From an uncultured Nitrospina sp. (GTDB lineage Bacteria > Nitrospinota > Nitrospinia > Nitrospinales > VA-1), in contig CATMOP010000174.1 of the NCBI GenBank assembly GCA_950072225.1, forward strand, positions 1 through 5,109: DNA of 5,109 nucleotides. The letters run 5' to 3'. The notes beneath the pieces were generated by a model. That model saw only the letters and a program-made list of their open reading frames with translations, had not been told where the DNA came from and made no database searches. The translations under genes were made by a program, and so were the position numbers. Numbering within the stretch: the first letter of the stretch is position 1; every line of letters begins with the position of its first letter. Shown piece after piece: positions 1 through 5,109 of this stretch.

Positions 1-1
1 T

Positions 2-472
2 GAAAACAACCTTAAACTCGCAGATATTCAAGAAGTCATCGGGGGTATTGCCCCTCTTCCCGGTGCGAAGGAATTCTTGTCCTGGCTGGAAAGTGAATTT
101 CAGGTCATCATTCTATCTGATACCTTTAGCCAGTTTGCCGGGCCCTTGATGGAGCAGCTTGGCCATCCCACCCTGTTTTGCCATGACTTGGTTGTCGACG
201 AGGCCGGGCGAATCGCCAATTACCGATTGAGAATTTCCGATGCAAAAACCAAAGCGGTGTCTGCATTGAAAGGACTCAACCTGAAAGTGATCGCCGCCGG
301 AGATTCCTATAACGATACAGGAATGCTTAAAGAAGCAGACGTTGGTATTTTATTCCGGGCTCCCGAAAATGTTGTAAAAAAGTTTCCCCAATTTCCTGTA
401 ACCCGGACCTATGAAGAATTCAAAACAGCGATTATTGAAGCTAATAAACAATTGGAAGGCAACATTATTTAA
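2..472 (+). CDS. thrH: ThrH-type phosphoserine phosphatase / phosphoserine:homoserine phosphotransferase, 5'-truncated by window edge
   Basis: The frame is open from base 2 and encodes 156 residues ending at TAA 470-472. The protein belongs to the HAD superfamily. Visible are motif II in ILSDTF (residues 37-42 of the partial protein), motif III in GDSYND (100-105) with a lysine-containing stretch before it (about 80-84), and the ThrH-like tail GILFRAPENV followed by FPQFP. These match Pseudomonas ThrH, remembered as about 205 residues, so roughly the first 50 residues, including the nucleophilic DxxG motif I, lie outside the window. ThrH is a cytoplasmic enzyme that dephosphorylates phosphoserine and can pass the phosphate to homoserine, linking serine and threonine synthesis. 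A TTG at 77 could be read as a start, but the homology continues upstream of it (LKLADIQEVI), so it is internal. The 3' end overlaps the convergent minus-strand gene by 8 nt. Family assignment is strong; the second activity is inferred from the family. Confidence 0.9.
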   Translation, partial: ENNLKLADIQEVIGGIAPLPGAKEFLSWLESEFQVIILSDTFSQFAGPLMEQLGHPTLFCHDLVVDEAGRIANYRLRISDAKTKAVSALKGLNLKVIAAGDSYNDTGMLKEADVGILFRAPENVVKKFPQFPVTRTYEEFKTAIIEANKQLEGNII

Positions 473-983
473 TTTCAGAATCGATAAGCTTGCTGGCCAG
501 CCACCCGGTCCGGGTTGGTTCTTTTGGTCTTGGTTTTGAGCGGATTTTTGACCACTTCCCTTTTTTTTCCAGGATTTCAACCTGAGTACCTTGACTCAGT
601 ACAAATAAAATAGTGCTTGTCTTTGTATTGGGTTTGTCACGTAAATTGGCAGAACTTACGTTGACCTTAAAAAATATTTCATAATCTTCGTCCTCTGCAA
701 CTTGAAGAGTAACTTCATCGGTGCCCAAATCCTGAAACAAGTTTAGTGGATTGATATCCAGCTTGAATACAGCTACGACTATAAAAACCAGTGTTATTAA
801 GGCAATGCGTAGGTAAGCCTGAGAAAAATCCAGGCCCTTTTCCGGATCAGGTTCTGGAGGCTCTGGGGGATCACATTTGACGCAAAAAAAACCTGGAGCA
901 GGTAGCAGGGTTCCACAGGAATCACAATATTGATAATTGCGTTTCATATTGGGATAAGACTTCCTGCTTTCAATTGAATTCAT
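465..983 (-). CDS. Membrane-anchored SH3b-domain protein with N-terminal zinc-ribbon-like motif
   Basis: This 172-residue protein has three parts. Residues 20-37 contain two cysteine pairs, CDSC and CVKC, typical of a short zinc ribbon. An acidic Pro/Glu-rich linker (38-48) leads to one hydrophobic helix at about 57-74. From about 105 to 168 there is a bacterial SH3 domain with the signature VSSANLRDKP, then GTQVEIL, KGKWSKI and a closing GW. SH3b domains often bind cell-wall peptides or act as protein-interaction modules. With Cys-rich N-terminus inside and SH3b domain in the periplasm, this would be a single-pass envelope protein; topology is inferred. The ATG at 983 is preceded by AGAAGG (990-995) at 6-nt spacing, so I prefer it to the ATG at 947. 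That Shine-Dalgarno overlaps the stop of the upstream peptidase gene, implying co-translation as the last gene of the minus-strand unit. The exact function is unknown. Confidence 0.82.
   Translation of the reverse strand: MNSIESRKSYPNMKRNYQYCDSCGTLLPAPGFFCVKCDPPEPPEPDPEKGLDFSQAYLRIALITLVFIVVAVFKLDINPLNLFQDLGTDEVTLQVAEDEDYEIFFKVNVSSANLRDKPNTKTSTILFVLSQGTQVEILEKKGKWSKIRSKPRPKEPTRTGWLASKLIDSEIK
501..525 (+). terminator. Possible rho-independent terminator for thrH, inside the convergent gene
   Basis: About 30 nt after the thrH stop, ACCCG (503-507) and CGGGT (511-515) form a 5-bp stem with a GTC loop. An outer CC/GG pairing (501-502 with 517-518) is possible across one bulged T, and TTCTTTT follows at 519-525. 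The G+C-rich stem and T-rich tail fit an intrinsic terminator. The stem is short, and the same bases encode the conserved GW end of the SH3 domain on the other strand, so the pairing may be accidental. Confidence 0.3.
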
Positions 984-993
984 TAGCTACCTT

Positions 994-2511
994 CTAGTTA
1001 AGTCGGTAAATTTGACGGTATTTATTTTTTAAATAATCCAGAAAGTTGTCCGGGTTCAAACTTTCCCCGGTCACCTGTTTGACCAGAGCAGGAACCGATA
1101 ACAACCTGCCCTGTTGATGAATCTGGCTGCCCAGCCATTCACGGATAGGTGCCAGGTTTCCCATTTCGATCTGTTTTTCTAAATCAGGCTGGGCTCGGAT
1201 TAATACCTGATAAAACTGGCTGGCATAAATCGCCCCCAATGTATAAGAAGGGAAATAGCCAAAGGCTCCTCCGCTCCAATGTGTATCCTGTAAAACGCCA
1301 AGCGTATCTGTTGGCGGCTCCACACCCAAATATTCTTTCATTTTAGCATTCCACATCTCAGGTAAATGCTCAACATGAATCGATCCATCAAACAGACCTT
1401 TTTCCAGTTCATAGCGTAGGATAATATGCATAGGATAGGTTACCTCATCGGCTTCCACCCTGATTAACGAGGGACCGCTGACATTGACCGCCTCATAAAA
1501 CTGTTCAGGATTCACACCCTTAAAATTATTTGGGAATGTTTCAGCAACCAACGGCAAGTAGCGTGCACAAAACAGCTTTCCCTGTGCAATCATTCGTTCC
1601 CAGAACAGTGATTGCGATTCATGGATAGCCATGGTGAGGGCTTCAGATACCGGCAGGTCCCGCCCATTTTGCATGCGCCCCTGCTCATAAAGCCCATGGC
1701 CGGTCTCATGAATCACCGCGTATAACGATTCGACAAAATTGTCCGTTCGATATCGAGTGGTAATGCGGACATCTGTAGGATGACTGCCGCCACAAAAAGG
1801 ATGTACCGATACATCCATACGCCCCTGGTCAAACAGGAAACCCATTTCTTCACTAATTTTGCGTCCTAACGCTTCTTGTTTTTCAATGGAGAACTGGCCC
1901 GATAAAAAATTGGTGTCTGGCTGGTAATCCGACTCTTGAATAGCCTTTATCAATGGGATCAGTTCAGCTTTTAGTTTGTCAAATATCGGAGTGATGTCCT
2001 TCTGGGTGGACCCTCTTTCATAAATATCAATATTAGCGTCATAGGCCTGCATATCAGGAAAAACATAACCGGCCCACTTTATTTTTAAATCCACCAATTG
2101 TTTTAGAACCGGGGCGAAATCGGAAAACTTGTTTTCAGAACGGGCTTTCACCCAGATTTGGTGTGCTCGAGAAGATAATTCCGCCAACTCAGTGACAAGC
2201 GTCTTGGGAACCCGTATAGCCATTTGGAATTCTCGGTGGGCTTCGCGGATATTGCACCATTCAAAAGCGGTGAATCCATTTACATCCGCCTTGGAGAGTG
2301 TATCCAACAACTTCCCCATTTCAGGATGCGTGGTTTTTTCATGCAGGACCCCAGCCAGGCTTCCGATCTGTTGGGCACGAGATTCTGATGCGCCCACAGG
2401 CATGATGACCTCCTGATCCCAATGCAGGATACCCATGATTCCGCCCAACCGACTACTCTCCTCCAACCGGCGAACCAGGGAAAAATAATCTTTTTCCAAA
2501 CCTTTGTTCAT
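994..2511 (-). CDS. M32-family metallocarboxypeptidase (Taq carboxypeptidase family)
   Basis: The 505-residue protein has the full length and motifs of peptidase family M32. The zinc site HETGH is at residues 268-272, with the third ligand expected at Glu298 in HESQS. Other family hallmarks are HPFCGG near 237-242, then DVRITTRY, DEVTYP (355-360), and GVLQDTHWS followed by FGYFPSYTLG (404-426). M32 enzymes are cytoplasmic, zinc-dependent carboxypeptidases that remove C-terminal residues one at a time with broad specificity except near proline, and probably recycle peptides. No signal peptide is visible. The start at 2511 gives an N-terminus (LEESSRLGGIMGILHWDQE) that lines up with known members. 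Its Shine-Dalgarno is weak, so translation may depend on the upstream lipoprotein gene 37 nt away. No catalytic motif is missing. Confidence 0.95.
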   Translation of the reverse strand: MNKGLEKDYFSLVRRLEESSRLGGIMGILHWDQEVIMPVGASESRAQQIGSLAGVLHEKTTHPEMGKLLDTLSKADVNGFTAFEWCNIREAHREFQMAIRVPKTLVTELAELSSRAHQIWVKARSENKFSDFAPVLKQLVDLKIKWAGYVFPDMQAYDANIDIYERGSTQKDITPIFDKLKAELIPLIKAIQESDYQPDTNFLSGQFSIEKQEALGRKISEEMGFLFDQGRMDVSVHPFCGGSHPTDVRITTRYRTDNFVESLYAVIHETGHGLYEQGRMQNGRDLPVSEALTMAIHESQSLFWERMIAQGKLFCARYLPLVAETFPNNFKGVNPEQFYEAVNVSGPSLIRVEADEVTYPMHIILRYELEKGLFDGSIHVEHLPEMWNAKMKEYLGVEPPTDTLGVLQDTHWSGGAFGYFPSYTLGAIYASQFYQVLIRAQPDLEKQIEMGNLAPIREWLGSQIHQQGRLLSVPALVKQVTGESLNPDNFLDYLKNKYRQIYRLN

Positions 2512-2548
2512 TATAGTTTATGGCTCAACAAAAATTGAAATAAACCTT

Positions 2549-3010
2549 TTATTGTTGGATTTGGTCACGGACAACTCGCACTTTACCTGAGTCCATGATC
2601 AGCACCCTTTCTCCGGCTTTTAGTTCCTGGTCATTTACTTGTACTATGGCATAGGGTTCTCCCTTGTCCGGCTGGATGATGAACTCGGATGCCGTACCAC
2701 CGGTTATTAAATTTTCGGTGGCATGGCCCACCAACCCACCCACAACAGCGCCGCCCAAAGCTCCTAGAGCACGGGTCGCTGTGTTGCCACCCAATGTGGA
2801 ACCGGCAAGCCCACCTGCTGTTGCCCCCGCTGCGGCCCCAACACCAGATCCTGTTCCCTTTATTTCAACTTCTCTTACCGATAAAATCACACCCTTTTTA
2901 AAATATTCCGGTGAACCCATTTCACTTCGTTCATAAGTGGAGCCGGAATGCAACGAACAACCAGAAAATACAAGGACCATTAATAAAAAAACCGTTAAAA
3001 TTTTACCCAT
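2549..3010 (-). CDS. slyB: SlyB-like glycine-zipper outer-membrane lipoprotein
   Basis: This 153-residue lipoprotein starts with a short basic signal peptide and lipobox FSGC, so Cys18 would be lipidated. Ser at +2 favours outer-membrane sorting in the enterobacterial rule. Residues about 52-97 form a glycine zipper with repeated GxxxG spacing (AGATAGGLAG, then GALGGAVVGGLVG), expected to be two membrane-associated helices. The C-terminal part (108-148), with AIVQV and GERVLIM, resembles the beta-rich end of SlyB. E. coli SlyB is about 155 residues with the same order, including the GVILSVREVEIKG-type segment before the zipper. SlyB is an envelope-stress lipoprotein that stabilises outer-membrane proteins. 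The ATG at 3010 has GGAG (3017-3020 on the minus strand) at 6-nt spacing. It is the first gene of a minus-strand unit with the peptidase and SH3b genes. I could not identify a convincing promoter for it. Confidence 0.87.
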   Translation of the reverse strand: MGKILTVFLLMVLVFSGCSLHSGSTYERSEMGSPEYFKKGVILSVREVEIKGTGSGVGAAAGATAGGLAGSTLGGNTATRALGALGGAVVGGLVGHATENLITGGTASEFIIQPDKGEPYAIVQVNDQELKAGERVLIMDSGKVRVVRDQIQQ

Positions 3011-3032
3011 GACAAACTCCGTTTACTAACTC

Positions 3033-3041
3033 TGGTATAAT
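3033..3041 (+). promoter_or_regulatory. Extended -10 promoter for the ferritin-like gene
   Basis: TGGTATAAT is a perfect TGn extended -10 element, with TATAAT at 3036-3041. No good -35 hexamer lies 16-18 bp upstream, as expected when an extended -10 compensates. The start site would be near 3048, giving about 50 nt of leader before the ATG at 3099. It lies in the 88-nt divergent region shared with the slyB-like gene. Confidence 0.55.
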
Positions 3042-3098
3042 TTAGATATTGGTTTGGATGCTTCCTGCTCGTTAATATTATCAAATCCTGAGGTATAT

Positions 3099-3356
3099 AT
3101 GGAATCCAATAAAGAGAACCTTGGAACGGTACAGGGCCGACTGGATGTTTTACGCAAAGGTATTGTAAGTGAAGAAAATTCGGTCAGTTATTACCAGACC
3201 CTTGTTAATAAAACCCCTGAAGATTCGGATGTCAAAAAAGGGATGCGGCGTATGTATTATGATTTGATGTTGGAAGAAAAAAAACATGTAACCTGTTTCC
3301 GCGAACTTATCTCAAAATGGGAACAAAAACTCAAAGATTTCGAGGCTAACTCCTAG
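3099..3356 (+). CDS. Small two-helix ferritin-like protein (putative iron-binding)
   Basis: I choose the ATG at 3099 because GAGGT (3090-3094) lies just upstream; a TTG at 3054 in the same frame has no such support. The 85-residue product is predicted almost wholly helical. Helix one carries SEENSVSYYQTL (Glu25, Glu26, Tyr31, Tyr32). A loop (NKTPEDSD) leads to helix two with LEEKKH, giving an ExxH metal motif at Glu60-His63. A Glu on one helix and ExxH on the next is half of the four-helix di-iron site of ferritins and rubrerythrins. Two-helix members such as encapsulated ferritin complete the site by dimerising. I see no signal peptide and no encapsulin-targeting tail. It sits upstream of an iron permease in the same direction but has its own promoter. 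Iron storage or oxidation is inferred; it could be a structural relative that binds no metal. Confidence 0.68.
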   Translation: MESNKENLGTVQGRLDVLRKGIVSEENSVSYYQTLVNKTPEDSDVKKGMRRMYYDLMLEEKKHVTCFRELISKWEQKLKDFEANS

Positions 3357-3501
3357 TATTCTACAAAATTAAGTATGTTTCCTTTCAGTATTTCCACTTA
3401 CCGGTTTTTGTGGTTCTATCAATATTTGCACCCTTTTATATTTATAATTTTGGCCCTTTTTTAATTGTTATTTTATAGGGATCACTAAATTCCCAGCAAC
3501 C
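3357..3501 (+). other. AT-rich intergenic region with no recognisable element
   Basis: The stretch between the ferritin-like stop and the permease promoter is AT-rich with several T-runs. I looked for a terminator of the ferritin-like gene. Only weak pairings such as CCAC/GTGG around ACCGGT were found, without a strong stem followed by a T-tract. No small gene with a Shine-Dalgarno is evident on either strand. Confidence 0.5.
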
Positions 3502-3530
3502 TTGACAATTTAAAGGGCTTACCTTATTAT
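3502..3530 (+). promoter_or_regulatory. Sigma-70 type promoter of the cytochrome c/FTR1 permease gene
   Basis: A perfect TTGACA (-35, 3502-3507) is followed after exactly 17 bp by TATTAT (-10, 3525-3530), which differs from consensus at one position. The predicted start site is near 3537. This excludes the in-frame TTG at 3530 as the translation start and leaves a leader of about 80-100 nt. The Fur-like operator begins 2 bp after the -10 element. Confidence 0.7.
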
Positions 3531-3531
3531 T

Positions 3532-3550
3532 GATAACAATTCTCATTATT
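3532..3550 (+). promoter_or_regulatory. Probable Fur box over the transcription start
   Basis: GATAACAATTCTCATTATT matches the classical 19-bp Fur consensus GATAATGATAATCATTATC at 14 of 19 positions, with the outer GATAA and CATTAT arms best kept. It overlaps the predicted start site, where Fur-Fe(II) would block RNA polymerase. The gene downstream is an iron permease, exactly the expected target. The operator call is inference from sequence; no fur gene is in the window. Confidence 0.65.
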
Positions 3551-3616
3551 AATTTAAGAGGGTTTGGGGAACCGAACACCAACTGCAATATAAAATCAAC
3601 AACTTCAACAGCCAAC

Positions 3617-4849
3617 ATGCTACCTACAAAGCTAACTATGCCCCGAAAATCTGTTTTTTTAAAATTTGTAATTATAGCTCTTTTATTTTCAAGTCATTCC
3701 TTTTGGGCCCCAAACCTTGCCGAAGCCGTAAACCAGGCATCCATCGACAGAGTTAAAAAAATAGTCATGATGCTAAATATCGCCGCCAAGGAATTTGAAG
3801 AAGGTGTGGTGAATGGCAAAATTGTTGTTGCCCCGGAATATGAAGAAAGCCTGGTATTTTTGCAACAAGCTATCGAAAGATTTGCCAGGTTATCTGCTGA
3901 AATTCCAGACTCCCAAAAAGTTGAAAAACTTAAAAATCAGCTCATCAACATAATGGGCCTGGTTAAAGATAAAGCAGATTCACAAAAGGTATGGGCAGAA
4001 GTAAATAGCATCAATTCTGAATTGCTGGCAACTTTTAATATTGAAATCAATAAAACACCGATCACACCGATATCGCTGGTTAATGGCAAAAAAATATTTG
4101 AAAGCAATTGCTTGATTTGCCATGGCCTGACAGGTAACGGTGATGGCCCCATGGCCAGTCAATTTGATCCCTCCCCTGCCGTTTTATCTAATGCGAAACT
4201 TACAGGCGATGCAAACACCACCGCTTATGACAATTTTGAGGTGATTAACGTCGGCATTGCCAATACAGCGATGATGGCTTGGGCCGGAGTACTTTCGGAA
4301 ACGCAGATTTGGGATGTAACTTATTACATCAGAACCTTTTCCAACGTAAATATCCAACTTCCGCCTGTCAATCTGGAATTGGCTGCTATCGAATCATCAG
4401 CGGATAATGCAGGAAAACTTGCCGCCATGGTCGTAGATGAGGTTCGAGGACTTCTTGATAAAAGTCTGGAGATTTATAAATCCGGTCAGGGTGACAATGC
4501 GGCAGAAGTGGCTTTTGACGCTTATCTGGCTTATGAAAAAATCGAGTCCAACCTCATTACAAAAGATAGGAGTCTGGGTGTAAGCCTGGAGTCAGTGTTC
4601 AGTCGTTATCGGGGAGAAATAAAGCGTAACGCGCCTTTCGATCATGTGCAATCGCTAAATAATGAAATCAACCTGAAACTTTCAAAAGGTTTGGAATTGC
4701 TCAAGAGCGAGGTTGGTTTTACCGGGATGTTCTTCCAGTCCTTCTCCATCATCGTTCGGGAAGGATTTGAGGCCATTCTCATTATCGCCGCACTGATCGC
4801 CTTTTTCTATCAACAGGACATGGTCGAATTTGTCGGCCAGAAGGATTGA
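3617..4849 (+). CDS. Cytochrome c/FTR1-family iron permease, truncated after first FTR1 helix
   Basis: From ATG 3617 the frame gives 410 residues (ATG 3638 is equally possible; neither has a clear Shine-Dalgarno). A signal peptide ends near NLAEA (about residue 37). A helical periplasmic segment (38-140, with FEEGVVNGKIV and EYEES) precedes a c-type haem domain: CLICH at 165-169 and a likely axial Met at 220 in MMAWAGVL. A second helical domain (about 255-365) follows, then the first FTR1 helix with REGFE (381-385), the acidic motif that carries iron in the FTR1/EfeU family. This order is that of cytochrome c/FTR1 permeases, usually well over 600 residues with about seven helices and a second REGxE. 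Here only one helix remains. The last residues (about 398-410) are read from DNA that on the other strand encodes an oxidoreductase N-terminus. The product as written could not form a channel. Family and Fur-linked iron uptake are well supported. Confidence 0.88.
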   Translation: MLPTKLTMPRKSVFLKFVIIALLFSSHSFWAPNLAEAVNQASIDRVKKIVMMLNIAAKEFEEGVVNGKIVVAPEYEESLVFLQQAIERFARLSAEIPDSQKVEKLKNQLINIMGLVKDKADSQKVWAEVNSINSELLATFNIEINKTPITPISLVNGKKIFESNCLICHGLTGNGDGPMASQFDPSPAVLSNAKLTGDANTTAYDNFEVINVGIANTAMMAWAGVLSETQIWDVTYYIRTFSNVNIQLPPVNLELAAIESSADNAGKLAAMVVDEVRGLLDKSLEIYKSGQGDNAAEVAFDAYLAYEKIESNLITKDRSLGVSLESVFSRYRGEIKRNAPFDHVQSLNNEINLKLSKGLELLKSEVGFTGMFFQSFSIIVREGFEAILIIAALIAFFYQQDMVEFVGQKD

Positions 4850-4900
4850 AGAAAGAAGTCCGGCAAGCCCCCCGCCGACGATGCAAACGATATCCTTCAT
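4682..4900 (-). CDS. FAD/NAD(P)-binding oxidoreductase, N-terminal fragment
   Basis: The ATG at 4900 is preceded by AAGGG (4910-4914) at 9-nt spacing. The first 35 or so residues are a textbook Rossmann ADP-binding fold: beta strand IVCIV, the GGGLAG glycine loop (residues 9-14), a helix, then DHVLLIEKG with the ribose-binding Glu at position 32. The distance from glycine loop to Glu is normal, so this part is intact. Flavoprotein monooxygenases, halogenases and geranylgeranyl-reductase-like enzymes start this way, and the fragment is too short to choose. Beyond about residue 35 (below position 4800) the frame is simply antisense to the FTR1 permease gene and has no family character, although it stays open to a stop at 4682-4684. 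The true protein is therefore 3'-truncated at the junction. Confidence 0.65.
   Translation of the reverse strand: MKDIVCIVGGGLAGLLSSILLADKFDHVLLIEKGDQCGDNENGLKSFPNDDGEGLEEHPGKTNLALEQFQTF
4795..4815. other. Inverted junction between two truncated genes
   Basis: Left of this point the plus strand reads as FTR1 helix one (REGFEAILIIAALIAF). Right of it the minus strand reads as a dinucleotide-binding N-terminus up to the second beta strand (VLLIEKG). The two plausible reading zones overlap by roughly 10-20 bp and neither gene continues through. This marks a breakpoint, possibly at microhomology. It may be a real inversion or deletion, or a chimeric read/assembly join. Confidence 0.6.
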
Positions 4901-4953
4901 ATCCAATTACCCTTTATCAGGTTGTTTTTACTCTGGTCCGGGATGTATGCCGG

Positions 4954-5109
4954 TCACAATTTTAGACTTGCCGGGCGAACGTTCGCCTCATACGGGGGGC
5001 GGACCGACATTGAATCACCTAACAAACTCGCCGTGACTAGCCGTGTTGATTTTTTAATTTCTTTTGCTATCTGCAAAAATTCGGTGGCCGTATCATTTAG
5101 GCAACCCCG
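4954..5109 (-). CDS. C-terminal fragment of an unrecognised protein, running off the window
   Basis: The minus strand is open from the window edge for 51 codons and stops at TGA (4956-4954), 53 nt before the oxidoreductase start. It reads TATEFLQIAKEIKKSTRL, then LLGDSMSVRPPYEANVRPA, a plausible helix followed by a Pro/Arg-rich tail. I do not recognise the family. The support is its open frame, amphipathic helix pattern and same-strand position just upstream of a gene with a good Shine-Dalgarno, suggesting an operon. It contains a 14-bp perfect palindrome at 4974-4987. It could be chance open frame. Confidence 0.4.
   Translation of the reverse strand, partial: RGCLNDTATEFLQIAKEIKKSTRLVTASLLGDSMSVRPPYEANVRPASLKL

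Noticed and set aside
77..472. TTG at 77 as the start of a complete 131-residue protein
   Set aside because: The frame is open to the window edge and its upstream residues still match ThrH, so the gene is simply truncated by the window.
1149..1346. Plus-strand open frames opposite the M32 peptidase gene (also 2129-2416)
   Set aside because: The peptidase frame is conserved and complete on the other strand; these are shadow frames with no family character.
2664..2936. Plus-strand open frames opposite the SlyB-like gene
   Set aside because: Pro/Ala-rich products are the expected antisense reading of a glycine-zipper gene; no ribosome binding site.
3400..3480. Possible terminator or small RNA in the AT-rich gap
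   Set aside because: Only 4-bp pairings with large AT loops could be drawn; T-runs alone are not enough.
3530..3616. TTG at 3530 as start of the iron permease
   Set aside because: It lies within the -10 region and upstream of the predicted transcript start, and the added residues precede a normal signal peptide.
4974..4987. Perfect 14-bp palindrome GGCGAACGTTCGCC
   Set aside because: One such palindrome is not surprising in 5 kb, it lies in a probable coding fragment, and no repeat copies or paired sites are seen nearby.
4830..5036. Plus-strand open frame of 68 codons
   Set aside because: It is antisense to the flavoprotein 5' end and the neighbouring gene end, has no Shine-Dalgarno and is low-complexity, Pro/Ser-rich.

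Overview
The window looks like a piece of a Gram-negative bacterial chromosome of moderate-to-low G+C. It carries an outer-membrane SlyB-type lipoprotein, a periplasmic c-type haem domain and a sequence resembling a Fur operator. The gene set would fit a marine, aerobic or microaerobic lineage such as Nitrospinota or the former delta-proteobacteria, but that placement is a weak guess from gene content only.

Layout. (1) Positions 1-472 (+) hold the 3' three quarters of a ThrH-type HAD phosphatase/phosphotransferase, cut by the window edge. (2) Positions 3010-465 (-) form a compact three-gene unit: a SlyB-like glycine-zipper lipoprotein, an M32-family metallocarboxypeptidase, and a small membrane protein combining a zinc-ribbon-like N-terminus with a bacterial SH3 domain. 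Gaps are 37 and 10 nt, and the last gene converges on thrH with an 8-nt overlap. (3) A short divergent intergenic region holds an extended -10 promoter for an 85-residue ferritin-like protein (3099-3356, +). (4) About 260 nt of AT-rich intergenic DNA ends in a near-consensus sigma-70 promoter with a Fur-box-like sequence over its start site. It drives a cytochrome c/FTR1-family iron permease (+). (5) The permease is cut off just after its first FTR1 membrane helix. There the sequence changes, without a break, into the 5' end of an oppositely oriented FAD/NAD(P)-binding oxidoreductase gene. That gene is preceded on the minus strand by the 3' end of an unrecognised gene running off the window.

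How the parts fit. The ferritin-like protein and the Fur-controlled iron permease suggest a small iron uptake and handling locus. The three minus-strand genes look like a cell-envelope/peptidase unit with no obvious mechanistic link to iron. The head-to-head collision at about 4795-4815 truncates two recognisable genes at one point. It is best read as an inversion breakpoint or an assembly/amplification chimera until the join is verified. No RNA genes, CRISPR array, insertion sequence or defence system is visible. I do not see a clearly new system; the points most worth checking are the Fur-regulated haem-permease fusion, the two-helix ferritin-like neighbour and the inverted junction.
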